A stretch of DNA of 34,792 nucleotides from Synechococcaceae cyanobacterium (GCA_947378425.1 CANCJV010000043.1:1-34792), one strand, 5' to 3'. Positions 8,315 through 15,408 are shown, counted from the first letter of the stretch. The notes: generated by a model not told the origin, from the letters alone. A program made the numbers and translations.

Positions 8315-9579
8315 GAGAACTCATCGCCGAGATTCTGGGCTGGCGGGGCTACCTCGAGCGCGGCTCGATTCAGCTTCAACTCCTGCTTCTGGCCGCTGTG
8401 CTGCTGGGCCTGCAGCTGCACTGGACGCGGCGCTGGCTGCGGCGCTGGCCCCGGGCCGTGGCTCCCCTGCTGGGCAGCGTGGCGACGCTGCTGCTCAGCC
8501 TGGCGCTGCAGAACCGCAGCATCCCGGCCGGTCTGCTGCAGTTCCTGGGCCTGAGCTGGCTGGGCTGGACCCTGCTGGATCTGCTGAGGATGCCGTTCCT
8601 GCGCTGGCTGCCAGAGCAACGGGTGCAACAGCTGTTCAGCCGGATTTTTCGCCCTCTCTATCTCCTGCTGGCAATCCTGGCCCTGATCAATCAACTGGAC
8701 AGCAGCCGGGACCTGGCCGTGATCGGCATCGGCAAACTGTTCGGCATTGCGCTCACCATCGGCAACATCAGCACGGCCGTGCTGGTGATCTATGGGCTGC
8801 TGGTGGCCTCCGGACCGCCGGCCGCCGCCCTGGCCTGGTTGCTGCATCGCCTGATCGGCATCAGCGATGGCAGCCGCAAGGCTCTGGAAATCATCCTGAG
8901 CTACGCCGTGGTGGGGCTGGGGATCACGGCTGTCTGCTTTCAGCTGGGGCTCAACAGCACGGCCTTGCTGGCGATCGCCGGCGGCCTGTCGGTGGGCCTG
9001 GGCTTCGGCATCAAGGAGGTCTTTTCCAACTTCATCAGTGGCATCTGGCTGCTGTTTGAAGGCTCCGTGCGCCCTGGCGAGGTGCTGATGCTGGATGGCG
9101 ATTCCTGCGAGGTGCGCAAGCTGGGCCTGAGGGCGACGCTGCTCTGGCGCGACCGCGACAACGCCGAATTGCTGATTCCCAATCAGACATTCTTCACCGA
9201 AGCGGCAACCAGCTACACCGCCAGCGATCGCATGCGGCGCAGCCAGGTGAATGTCGGGGCCGCCTATCACCACGATCCCGCCACCGTGATCGCCCTGCTG
9301 GAGGCCACGGCCCTGCAGGTGCCACTGGTGCTCAAGCAGCCCGCCCCCAAGGCGCTGCTGCTCAGCTACGGCGACTTCGCCATCAACTACGCCCTGCGCT
9401 TCTGGATCGCCAACCCGATGGACAACGTGACGATCTGCAGTGATGTGAACCAGGCCATCTGGCAGACCTTCCAGGAGCACCAGATCGAGATTCCTTTCCC
9501 CCAACAGGTGGAATATGCGATGACCTGGCCGCCACAGGCTCACGAGCCCAATCTGGAGCATCCAAGGCCCAGAAGCTGA
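8311..9579 (+). CDS. Mechanosensitive ion channel of the MscS family
   Basis: The 422-residue product is an inner-membrane channel expected to open under membrane tension and release solutes. Several hydrophobic helices lie in residues 20-215. The pore-lining TM3 and following helix are clear at about 218-250: Ala/Gly-rich AIAGGLSVGLGFGIKEVF, then SNFISGIWLLFEGSVRPGE. The beta domain follows, with a conserved-type LLIPNQTFF element (the 'P-N' motif after the beta barrel), then the C-terminal alpha/beta domain ending near PFPQQVEY. It has more N-terminal membrane helices than E. coli MscS, as in many cyanobacterial homologues. The ATG overlaps the TGA of the lipoprotein gene. The next gene is convergent, 18 bases away. 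Confidence 0.93.
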   Translation: MRELIAEILGWRGYLERGSIQLQLLLLAAVLLGLQLHWTRRWLRRWPRAVAPLLGSVATLLLSLALQNRSIPAGLLQFLGLSWLGWTLLDLLRMPFLRWLPEQRVQQLFSRIFRPLYLLLAILALINQLDSSRDLAVIGIGKLFGIALTIGNISTAVLVIYGLLVASGPPAAALAWLLHRLIGISDGSRKALEIILSYAVVGLGITAVCFQLGLNSTALLAIAGGLSVGLGFGIKEVFSNFISGIWLLFEGSVRPGEVLMLDGDSCEVRKLGLRATLLWRDRDNAELLIPNQTFFTEAATSYTASDRMRRSQVNVGAAYHHDPATVIALLEATALQVPLVLKQPAPKALLLSYGDFAINYALRFWIANPMDNVTICSDVNQAIWQTFQEHQIEIPFPQQVEYAMTWPPQAHEPNLEHPRPRS

Positions 9580-9597
9580 GAGGGTGTGGGGCGAGCC

Positions 9598-10245
9598 TCA
9601 GCCGCGAGCCAGCCTTGCCAGATAGGCCTCAGGCCGACCGGCATTGATCCAGCCGGTGGCAATCGTCTTGCTGTGCTCGTGGTTCACCCGACCCCGGTGG
9701 ATGTGGGAGAGGCCGGCTGGAAAGATCAGCAGCTTGCCCCGCTCGGCCTGCTCGTGGTGCTCCTGCCAATGGAACTCCGTGCCTCCCTCCGCCAGGTCAT
9801 TGCAATAGAGAATCCAGGCCAGCACCCGGCGGATCGGTTCAGTCGCCTCCTCACTCGTGGTCCAGTCGCAGTGCCAGCTCCTGAATCCTTCACCCGGCGC
9901 ATAGCGCTGCAGATTGAAGATCGGATTGACGAACAGGGCCTGCTCCGGAGCGCACTGCCGCAGCATGGGGCGCTCCTGCAGGTAGCGATTCAGGCCTGCG
10001 GTGACGCCACGCACGATCACCTCCGCCAGGGCATAGGCCTCGGGATCGGAACGGTCGATCGCCACCAGGCTGATGTCCGTCGAAACCTTGTCGAGGCCGC
10101 GCTCATCGCCAGCCCCCCCCGTGACGCCCGTGCCCCCGAAGGCCACCCCGCGGCGCTGCAGATCCTGGCGGCGATCAAAAAACGCCATGACGCCGTCGGC
10201 CAGGGCCGCATAGCCGGCGTTCTGGTAGCCGCCGATCAACCGCAT
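9598..10245 (-). CDS. 2OG-Fe(II) oxygenase, prolyl-4-hydroxylase-like
   Basis: From ATG 10245 the product has 215 residues. The iron site is WHCDW (H151, D153 in the numbering of the longer frame opening at 10323) with the distal His in AGLSHIHRG (H207). The basic residue for 2OG lies in HSKTIATGWIN. Between these are ILYCNDLAEGGTEFHW and GKLLIFPAG, both typical of the P4Hc/PKHD jelly-roll core. I prefer the start at 10245 (MRLIGGYQNAGY): the upstream extension is low-complexity, and the longer form would begin just behind the hairpin at 10330-10355. Substrate unknown; this is the second oxygenase of this superfamily in the window and is not closely similar to the one at 1768. Confidence 0.85.
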   Translation of the reverse strand: MRLIGGYQNAGYAALADGVMAFFDRRQDLQRRGVAFGGTGVTGGAGDERGLDKVSTDISLVAIDRSDPEAYALAEVIVRGVTAGLNRYLQERPMLRQCAPEQALFVNPIFNLQRYAPGEGFRSWHCDWTTSEEATEPIRRVLAWILYCNDLAEGGTEFHWQEHHEQAERGKLLIFPAGLSHIHRGRVNHEHSKTIATGWINAGRPEAYLARLARG

Positions 10246-10329
10246 CCGCCAACCCAATCCCAAGCCAAGCCTAAGTGGCGCTTCCCGGCGAACCCAGCCG
10301 AAACCTCCATCAGCCCGGGCCATCAGCCC

Positions 10330-10355
10330 GCGCCTGAGGCGCCCGCCTCAGGCGC
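10330..10355. terminator. Strong GC hairpin over the 3' end of the upstream gene
   Basis: GCGCCTGAGGC (10330-10340) and GCCTCAGGCGC (10345-10355) are a perfect 11-bp inverted repeat with loop GCCC. The right arm contains the stop codon of the leftward gene ending at 10348. It sits between that gene and the oxygenase gene downstream. No T-run follows on the minus strand, so it may be an mRNA stabiliser or processing structure rather than an intrinsic terminator. Confidence 0.5.
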
Positions 10356-10818
10356 CCGGAGAAGACGGCGCCGGATCAGCCCAGGGCAGCGACAGCAGGG
10401 CCTCGAGCGACTGCCAGCGATCGCGATCGGCCAGCACCCGATCAGTCAGACCCACCCGCACCAGAGCCCGGGCCACCTGCTCGGGATCGGGCGCACCGCT
10501 GGTGAGCAGGGGATCGATCGGCAGAGCCAGCACCTGCTGCTCCGCCGGATCAGCCATCAGTTGCAGGTTGAGATCGGGGAGCTCGCGCTCGAAGTACACC
10601 CGGCGCATGCGACGGGTCAGGGCCGGGCCCAGGGCCTCGGCGAAGCCTGCCAGTGCCGCCGCATCGCTGCTGCAGCCGCAGTTGAGAGCCAGCCAGATCA
10701 ACAGCTTGGCCCAGCTCTCGGAGGTCCACAGAGGCGGGAAACTGGTCCGGTGCTGGCGCACCAGCTCGGTGATGGCGAAGTCCACCAGGGTGGCCTGGAG
10801 GGCGGCGGGATCTGTCAT
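10348..10818 (-). CDS. Conserved hypothetical protein
   Basis: I do not recognise this family. From ATG 10818 (MTDPAALQATLVDF) it has 156 residues, predicted mainly helical, soluble, with acidic and Leu/Ala-rich helices. It contains a Trp-rich segment (PPLWTSESWAKLLIWLALNCGCS) and an Arg patch (ALTRRMRRVYFERELPDLNLQ). The frame continues 18 codons upstream (Arg-rich), but the nearer ATG gives a normal N-terminus. It is divergent from the 84-residue gene at 10890, with about 70 bases between the starts, so they probably share a promoter region. A strong hairpin covers its stop codon. The even codon use and lack of low complexity make a real gene likely. Confidence 0.65.
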   Translation of the reverse strand: MTDPAALQATLVDFAITELVRQHRTSFPPLWTSESWAKLLIWLALNCGCSSDAAALAGFAEALGPALTRRMRRVYFERELPDLNLQLMADPAEQQVLALPIDPLLTSGAPDPEQVARALVRVGLTDRVLADRDRWQSLEALLSLPWADPAPSSPGA

Positions 10819-10889
10819 GGAGAAAGCACGCACCAGCCGCCGGCGTCGGCAACGGGCAAACTGCAGAGACATCCTCCTGGACAGCCCCG

Positions 10890-11144
10890 ATGGCCCTGGA
10901 CCTGAACGACCCGGAGCTCGAGTTCAACGACCTGGTCACCGCTTATCAGAGCTGGGTGATGGCGGTGATCAACGACGAGAAGCTGGGCGGCGAACCCCTG
11001 CTCACCGAAGAGATCGCCGATGACGCCATCAATGCCATGCGCTTCCTGCCCGATGTGGTGACCAGCGCGATCGAGACGACCCTCGCCCGCGTCTACGACG
11101 TCGATCCCGAGGAGCTGGCCGAACTGCTCTATCCGGAGGCCTGA
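10890..11144 (+). CDS. Small acidic conserved hypothetical protein
   Basis: The 84-residue soluble protein is strongly acidic and helical (DLNDPELEFNDLVTAYQSW; VTSAIETTLARVYDVDPEEL). No known motif, membrane segment or signal is visible. The length, ATG start and normal codon use suggest a real picocyanobacterial gene. It is divergent from the gene at 10348-10818 and 168 bases upstream of the desaturase start on the same strand. Function unknown. Confidence 0.7.
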   Translation: MALDLNDPELEFNDLVTAYQSWVMAVINDEKLGGEPLLTEEIADDAINAMRFLPDVVTSAIETTLARVYDVDPEELAELLYPEA

Positions 11145-11312
11145 GGCTCCGGCCAGCGCAGCGCAAACGACAGCCATCAGGACCTGGGCCAACGACCACA
11201 GTCGGGGCCGGACTAGGTTGGGATCCTTCCCTGGACGGTTTCCTTGACCCGTGGACCGGCCCAGCCCGCTCTCCTGACCCCCATCACCTCTCCGGGGGGT
11301 GATGGCAGCGAC

Positions 11313-12425
11313 ATGACAAACAGATCAGCCGTCGTCCGTAACGATTTCGAGCTCAAGCCGTACATGGTCAGCTCCGACTGGATCGGAGCCTGGCAGCTCG
11401 TCAACACCCTGGTGCCCTACGCGGCCCTGTGGTGGCTGGCGCTATGGAGCCTGCATGCAGCCCCCTGGCTCCTGCCGCCGGTGCTGGCCCTGATGGTGCT
11501 GTTCCTGGCGCGCTGCTTCTCGCTGATGCACGACTGCGGCCACTACTCCCTGTTCCGCAGCCGCCGGGCCAACCGTTGGCTGGGCTTCCTGCTGGGCATC
11601 GTGGCCGGCATCCCCCAACTGCCCTGGTCGCGGGGCCATGAGTTTCACCATCGCCATAACGGCAACTGGGAGCGCTACAAGGGCCCCTCAGCCCTGGTGA
11701 GCGTGGAGCGCTATGAACAGATGCCCCCAGGAGCCCAGCGGCTCTACCGCTGGTTGCGGCATCCGTTGATGCTGTTCCCCGGGGGCTTCTTCTATCTGGT
11801 GATCAAGCCGCGGGTGGAACTGTTGCTTGGCCTCTGGGGCTTCATTCCGGACGCCATTCAACAGCTGCAGGCCAATCCCCAGACTCCCTGGAGCCAACTG
11901 CTAGCCAGGCACAAGAGTCGCTTCTGGCACAGTCCGGAGGAAGCCGTTGATCTGCTGCTCAACAATCTGGCCGTGATTTCGCTGTGGTGGCTGATGGCGA
12001 CCTTGGTCGGAGCCGGCAACTTCTGGCTGATCTATGCACCGGTGATGACCTGCGGGGCTGCGATCTTCATCTGCATCTTCTTCGTCCAACACAACTTCCC
12101 TGGTTCCTATGCCCATAGCAACAGCGACTGGAACGCGATGGAGGGCACGATGGAAGGCACCAGTGATCTCAGGCTTCCTGCCATCTTGAATTGGTTTTCG
12201 GCTGATATCGGTTGCCACGCCATCCACCATCTGTGCGCAGCGATCCCCAATTACAGGTTGAGGGACTGCCAGAATCAGAACAGTCAGCGGCTCACCGGTA
12301 TCACCCAACTCAGTCTTGGCGATATCCCCAGCTGCTTCAACTACATTCTCTGGAATCAACAGGCTGGTCGCCTGACAACGGTCGAGGGCCTGCTGCCCCA
12401 GCGCAAAACCCGGCTCAGCTCCTGA
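11313..12425 (+). CDS. Membrane fatty-acid desaturase family protein
   Basis: The 370-residue integral membrane di-iron enzyme is expected to introduce a double bond into acyl chains of membrane lipids, using ferredoxin in cyanobacteria. All three histidine boxes are present: HDCGH (73-77), HEFHHRH (109-115) and HAIHH (302-306), the last followed by LCAAIPNYRL, the usual ending of the third box in the acyl-lipid/omega desaturase branch. Hydrophobic pairs flank the boxes (about 35-70, 90-102, 215-262). ATG 11313 begins TNRSAVVRNDFELKPYM; a TTG 23 codons upstream is in frame but precedes only low-complexity sequence. Regiospecificity (delta9, 12 or 15) cannot be read; desA/desB/desC are therefore not assigned. 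The family also contains ketolase/hydroxylase relatives, a less likely reading. Confidence 0.88.
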   Translation: MTNRSAVVRNDFELKPYMVSSDWIGAWQLVNTLVPYAALWWLALWSLHAAPWLLPPVLALMVLFLARCFSLMHDCGHYSLFRSRRANRWLGFLLGIVAGIPQLPWSRGHEFHHRHNGNWERYKGPSALVSVERYEQMPPGAQRLYRWLRHPLMLFPGGFFYLVIKPRVELLLGLWGFIPDAIQQLQANPQTPWSQLLARHKSRFWHSPEEAVDLLLNNLAVISLWWLMATLVGAGNFWLIYAPVMTCGAAIFICIFFVQHNFPGSYAHSNSDWNAMEGTMEGTSDLRLPAILNWFSADIGCHAIHHLCAAIPNYRLRDCQNQNSQRLTGITQLSLGDIPSCFNYILWNQQAGRLTTVEGLLPQRKTRLSS

Positions 12426-12458
12426 ACAGGTTCCGCCTCAAGCCAGGAAGAAGCCGGA

Positions 12459-12539
12459 TTAATTCTTCGAGGCCATCATGATTGCGATCAACAACAGCAC
12501 CACGACGGCCAGCACAGCCAGATTCCCTGTCCTATCCAC
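12459..12539 (-). CDS. Possible 26-residue single-span membrane peptide
   Basis: From GTG 12539 the frame reads VDRTGN, then an uninterrupted hydrophobic stretch LAVLAVVVLLLIAIMMA, ending SKN and TAA. This short-charged-head, single-helix, Lys-ending layout is like the tiny membrane subunits of photosynthetic complexes, but it matches none I know. The same frame is closed by TAG 24 bases further upstream. No good ribosome binding site is seen. It lies between the desaturase and the 81-residue gene, convergent with the former. It may be chance in a GC-rich genome. Confidence 0.3.
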   Translation of the reverse strand: MDRTGNLAVLAVVVLLLIAIMMASKN

Positions 12540-12906
12540 GCGATCAGCCCAGATCCAGGCACCGTTCTAGTGCAGTCATCACGGAGCGGGTTCAACCGGC
12601 CTCTAGGATGAAGCCATGCCCGCAGCGAATCAGGGCAGAGCGGCACCAACGCGACAACTGGCGCCCCCGCCAGGCAACCTGCAACCTGATGCTTCCCCTC
12701 AAGGCATCACCACCAGACATCACCTTGAGGCATGACCTCGAGGCGTCACCGCCGATGGCTTCAAACCACTCCATTCCAACCCCGACATCCAGGCCCCTGC
12801 CTTCAGACAGTTGCCTCGACATCGTTGCCGGGAAACAGGTGCAGCCGGACCCGTTCGATCCGAGCCAGCGACATTGGATCAAGCCCTTATCCCAGCGAGC
12901 AATGAC
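12540..12906. other. Intergenic region with overlapping inverted repeats, no gene seen
   Basis: No convincing reading frame. CCTCAAGG (12697-12704) and CCTTGAGG (12723-12730) form an 8-bp perfect inverted repeat. It overlaps a second possible stem, TGATGC/GCATCA, so alternative folds are possible. A degenerate GAGGC(A/G)T(G/C)AC direct repeat follows. This would be part of the leader of the gene at 12907 if its promoter lies upstream. Confidence 0.4.
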
Positions 12907-13152
12907 ATGACAACAGAATCAACTACACCTGGCCTCACCATCGGCCAACTGGAAGCGAAATATCCGATGTACTGCAAAGCGATGCGCTTGCTGCTTCGCG
13001 AAGGCTGCACCCTCAAACAAATTCAGCGCACTGTCTGCTGGGACAGGCTCGAGATTCTGCATAACAGTCTGCCCAAGAGCTACAAATCTCCTGAGTATCT
13101 TTTCCTGCTGTTTCGGCGCGAATGGGAACAGCACAAGGCTTCCCTGGCCTGA
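12907..13152 (+). CDS. Small conserved hypothetical protein
   Basis: The 81-residue soluble basic protein starts TTESTTPGLTIGQLEAKYPMY. It contains CKAMRLLLREGCTLKQIQ, a stretch that could form a small helix-turn-helix-like element, followed by WDRLEILHNSLPKSYKSPEYLF. I do not recognise the family. ATG 12907 is chosen because the upstream extension is low-complexity. Codon use and lack of repeats support a real gene. An imperfect long hairpin at 13265-13303 lies downstream. Confidence 0.6.
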   Translation: MTTESTTPGLTIGQLEAKYPMYCKAMRLLLREGCTLKQIQRTVCWDRLEILHNSLPKSYKSPEYLFLLFRREWEQHKASLA

Positions 13153-13515
13153 TTGGCAGCGCCCCTCATCAGCCGCGTCATCCGGTTGTGCGGAAGCGGG
13201 ATTGATGGCGCCCCGGGACGAGCGTCATACCCTCGGCAGAGATGCCTGAGGCCAACAGCCTGAGGGGATGACAACAAAGATATTGGCTTTGTTGTTGTCA
13301 CCCATCAGTGTTCGGCTGCTGTTGCTGAAACCCACAACTCCAACGAGCCTGAAACCTTCATTGGTCACCACTGGCCTCGATCGCCTCGCCTGGCGGCAGC
13401 GGGCTTACTGGGCGGGCGAGTCTGAGGTGGGTGCCTTTTCGTGGACAGTCTGGCCTGCCAGACCAGACATCTGGGCTGAACGTGCAACCCCATGGCCAGC
13501 AGCAGGCTGACGGCC
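13153..13515. other. Intergenic region with one long hairpin, no supported gene
   Basis: Between two convergent genes. An open frame from 13268 begins inside the hairpin below and resembles no protein family, so I do not call it. GCCTGAGG occurs twice about 15 bases apart just before the hairpin. Confidence 0.4.
13265..13303 (+). terminator. Long imperfect hairpin
   Basis: GGGATGACAACAAAG (13265-13279) pairs with CTTTGTTGTTGTCACCC (13287-13303) around a 7-base loop, with a 3-base bulge and one unpaired A. It lies 112 bases after the stop of the 81-residue gene. No T-run follows, so it could be a factor-independent terminator of weak type or a stable 3' end. Confidence 0.4.
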
Positions 13516-13548
13516 AACAAAAAACCGTCCCCGATCAGGGGGACGGTT
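13516..13548 (-). terminator. Intrinsic terminator of the RNA-binding protein gene
   Basis: On the minus strand AACCGTCCCC and GGGGACGGTT form a perfect 10-bp stem (arms 13539-13548 and 13523-13532 on the plus strand) and are followed directly by a T-run (six A on the plus strand at 13519-13524). This is the clearest rho-independent terminator in the window. Confidence 0.9.
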
Positions 13549-13553
13549 GAAAG

Positions 13554-13577
13554 GGGATCAGCCCTCAGGCTGATCCC
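13554..13577 (-). terminator. Second hairpin, in tandem with the terminator
   Basis: GGGATCAGCC (13554-13563) and GGCTGATCCC (13568-13577) form a perfect 10-bp stem with a 4-base loop. It lies 19 bases after the RNA-binding protein stop codon and 5 bases before the intrinsic terminator. It probably protects the 3' end of the mRNA or acts as a first, weak terminator. Confidence 0.7.
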
Positions 13578-13596
13578 AGACAGCAAGGCAATGGCT

Positions 13597-13935
13597 TCAG
13601 TAGCGGCCGCGGCCACCGCCGCCACCACCGCCGTAGCCACCACCACCGCCGCCGCCGCCATAGCCGCCGCCACCACCACCGCCGCCACCGCCGGTGCGGG
13701 GCTCAGCTTTGTTGACGCGGATGGTGCGACCCATCCATTCGACGTTCTGAAGATCGTCGATCGCCTTGGTTTCGTCGGCCGCGTTGGCCATTTCCACAAA
13801 GGCAAAGCCGCGCTTGCGACCGGTGTCACGGTCGAGGGGGAGGCTGCACTTGCTGACCTCGCCGTACTCGCCGAACAGTTGACGGACATCCTCTGCCTCG
13901 GCATCGAAGGAGAGGTTGCCTACGTAAATCGTCAT
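13597..13935 (-). CDS. Glycine-rich RNA-binding protein with one RRM (cyanobacterial Rbp type)
   Basis: The 112-residue protein has a single RNA recognition motif and a Gly-rich tail. RNP2 is IYVGNL (3-8); RNP1 is RGFAFVEM (42-49), with Ala where Gly is commoner (RGFGFVEM). The order DAEAEDVRQLFGEYGEV and KAIDDLQNVEWMGRTIRVNKAEPR is that of cyanobacterial Rbp proteins, many of which are cold-induced RNA chaperones. From residue 82 the tail is almost pure glycine, broken by Tyr, ending GRGRY. The tail is encoded by an imperfect GCC/ACC triplet repeat (plus strand about 13610-13695), which could slip and vary in length. The leader contains a 14-bp inverted repeat at 14032-14069. Two tandem hairpins close the transcript. 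Confidence 0.95.
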   Translation of the reverse strand: MTIYVGNLSFDAEAEDVRQLFGEYGEVSKCSLPLDRDTGRKRGFAFVEMANAADETKAIDDLQNVEWMGRTIRVNKAEPRTGGGGGGGGGGYGGGGGGGGYGGGGGGGRGRY

Positions 13936-14031
13936 GGACCTGAAAAAAGAAACTATGAACCTGATCCGCCGAAAGCCCTGAAGGAAGTTGTCAGCTTGCT
14001 GGAGAGAAATCTTTGAACCTCTGCAATGCTA

Positions 14032-14069
14032 CATCACCATGGACGGCTGACGGATCGTCCATGGTGATG
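14032..14069. promoter_or_regulatory. 14-bp perfect inverted repeat upstream of the RNA-binding protein gene
   Basis: CATCACCATGGACG (14032-14045) and CGTCCATGGTGATG (14056-14069) are perfectly complementary, with a 10-base loop. It begins 96 bases upstream of the rbp start codon on its coding side. It may be a structured 5' leader (cold-responsive folding is plausible for this family), an operator, or the terminator of an unseen short transcript. No T-run flanks it on either side. Confidence 0.55.
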
Positions 14070-14247
14070 CATCGCTGTAGGCGATCCGCAGGGGATCGAA
14101 ACAAGCCGGCTGAGCGAGATCGTGACAATCGCCCAATCCAGCGGCGGCCGCCGCCAGCAGCAGCCCTGACCGGCTCGACGGTGATCAACACGCCCCGAGC
14201 CCGGGGCCGAGCCGCTCAACCCTGCTAAAGAAGACAGGATTCCAGCC

Positions 14248-14508
14248 TTGAAGGTCATGCGCCTGGGCCCCTATCTGGCCGCTGTCGTGGTCAGCTTCAT
14301 CAGCCCGGGGGTCGCCCATGCCGATGAACTGATGCGCCTCTGCGGGCCCCGCGGCGTGGGTTTCATCCGCACCGCCAACGGGCAGGCCTGTCTCTACAGC
14401 CCCGAGACCAGAACCACAGCTCCAACGCCGAGCGCCCCTGCCAGTCAACCCACGCCCCAGTCGACGTCAGCCAGCCCATCCCAGCCCGCCGCCAGTGGCA
14501 AACCCTGA
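14248..14508 (+). CDS. Small secreted protein with Pro/Ser/Thr-rich tail
   Basis: The 86-residue product has a good signal peptide (KVMRLGPYLAAVVVSFISPGVAHA, cleavage after AHA before DELM). A short core holds two Cys (LCGPRGVGFIRTANGQACLY), probably a disulfide, and is followed by a low-complexity Ala/Pro/Ser/Thr tail. Start is TTG 14248, with CAGGA upstream; ATG 14257 is in frame as an alternative. Periplasmic or extracellular location is inferred. Function unknown. It ends 25 bases before the left boundary of the genomic island. Confidence 0.55.
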   Translation: MKVMRLGPYLAAVVVSFISPGVAHADELMRLCGPRGVGFIRTANGQACLYSPETRTTAPTPSAPASQPTPQSTSASPSQPAASGKP

Positions 14509-14533
14509 GCCGGTGGGCGGGAATTCGCCTGAC

Positions 14534-14578
14534 GCGCGTTACCGGATTCGAACCCGTGACGTCCTGCCTGCAAGACAG
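14534..14578 (-). repeat. Partial tRNA copy, left attachment-site candidate of the island
   Basis: These 45 bases match 20217-20261, the 3' part of the tRNA-Val gene (acceptor 3' strand, T arm, variable loop, anticodon arm 3' half), in the same orientation with about five mismatches. The TTCGAATCC T-loop is intact on the minus strand. The position of the anticodon reads TGC instead of TAC. The D arm and 5' acceptor strand are missing, so it cannot be a working tRNA. It is best read as the distal att copy left by integration into a tRNA 3' end. Confidence 0.75.
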
Positions 14579-15033
14579 CCCAGGGGCGAGTGCCACAAGG
14601 AAGCCCAATCGCGAAGGGGAAACGAAGTCAATGAGTGAACCATCCTGAAACTTTGCGGGAGATCCGGGGGAACCCCGGGGGAGGTCGATGGCTGGCCTGA
14701 AACCGGCCCCCTGTGACGACCGCACCGTCCCCCCCATGCCCGCTGAACTGTTGAGCACCGGGAGGGAGAGCCCTGGGGCGGCGTCGATGGCAGGCCTTCG
14801 TTCCTGCCACCCCCAAGCAGGGAGACTCAGCGGCCGCTCAGCCTGATCCAGGGCCGGCAGGGTGCCGAGCCGCAGACCCAGGGCCAGACACCAGCCCTCA
14901 ACGACCCCGTCATCGCCTGGTGGAACGGCTGTGCCACCAACACCGAGGGCCCTTGAGCTGCCGCTGCCGATCAGCGAGGAAGCGATCCATCCGGCTGGGA
15001 AAGCGGAGCATGGTGGGGTGAAAGGCGTCGCGG
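14579..15033. other. Island left end, no gene seen
   Basis: No supported gene. CCGGGGGAA-type sequence occurs twice in close succession (14664-14673 and 14675-14684), resembling the tandem repeat at the right end of the island (20078-20099). Open frames on both strands here are low-complexity. Confidence 0.4.
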
Positions 15034-15408
15034 ATGGCGTCGCGGGCCAACCTGCGCGAACTGAGCCAGGCCGATGCTCGGATGGTGCGGGGGCTGGATG
15101 AGGCGCTGCCGGTTGCGGCTCAGCCCCAGCCGGCGAAAGAAGCGATGCTGGCCGGAAACCTGGCGGATGGGCTGGACAGGCTGGGCGTCAAGGAGCTGAA
15201 AGCGCACTGCAAACAACGAGACCTCAAGGGCTACAGCAGCCTCGCCAGAACATCCCTGATCCAGCGGCTCCGGGATGGCGAAACCCCTGGGACGGCGAAG
15301 GCCCCGTCAGCGCCCATGGGCCTGGCCGCCATCGAAACCCGACTGGATCGCATGGAGACGCTGCTGCTGCAGATCGCCGAGCGGGTTGGGGTGATCCCGG
15401 AAGCCTGA
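15034..15408 (+). CDS. SAP/Rho-N-like putative DNA- or RNA-binding protein
   Basis: The 124-residue product has three parts. The N-terminal part (ANLRELSQADARMVRGLDEAL) is helical. The middle part, residues about 49-84, LGVKELKAHCKQRDLKGYSS followed by LARTSLIQRLRDGE, fits the SAP / Rho N-terminal helix-extended loop-helix pattern, which binds nucleic acid. The C-terminal part is an amphipathic helix (IETRLDRMETLLLQIAERVGV) that could oligomerise. Stand-alone SAP proteins of this size are met on cyanobacterial mobile DNA, which fits the island context, but the role is unknown. Start ATG 15034 gives ASRANLREL. Real gene likely; domain call moderate. Confidence 0.65.
   Translation: MASRANLRELSQADARMVRGLDEALPVAAQPQPAKEAMLAGNLADGLDRLGVKELKAHCKQRDLKGYSSLARTSLIQRLRDGETPGTAKAPSAPMGLAAIETRLDRMETLLLQIAERVGVIPEA

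Noticed and set aside
8098..9561. 487-codon open frame opposite the MscS gene
   Set aside because: Shadow caused by GC-rich third positions; Gln/His-rich product without domain pattern, while the plus-strand channel is certain.
12482..12910. 142-codon open frame after the desaturase
   Set aside because: Arg/Pro/Ser-rich, no start context, overlaps inverted repeats and the start of the better-supported 81-residue gene.
13268..13510. 80-codon open frame starting inside the long hairpin
   Set aside because: No ribosome binding site, no homology pattern, and it runs to the terminator of the opposite gene.
14534..14600. Second functional tRNA gene
   Set aside because: Only the 3' part is tRNA-like; the D arm and 5' acceptor strand are missing, so no cloverleaf can form.
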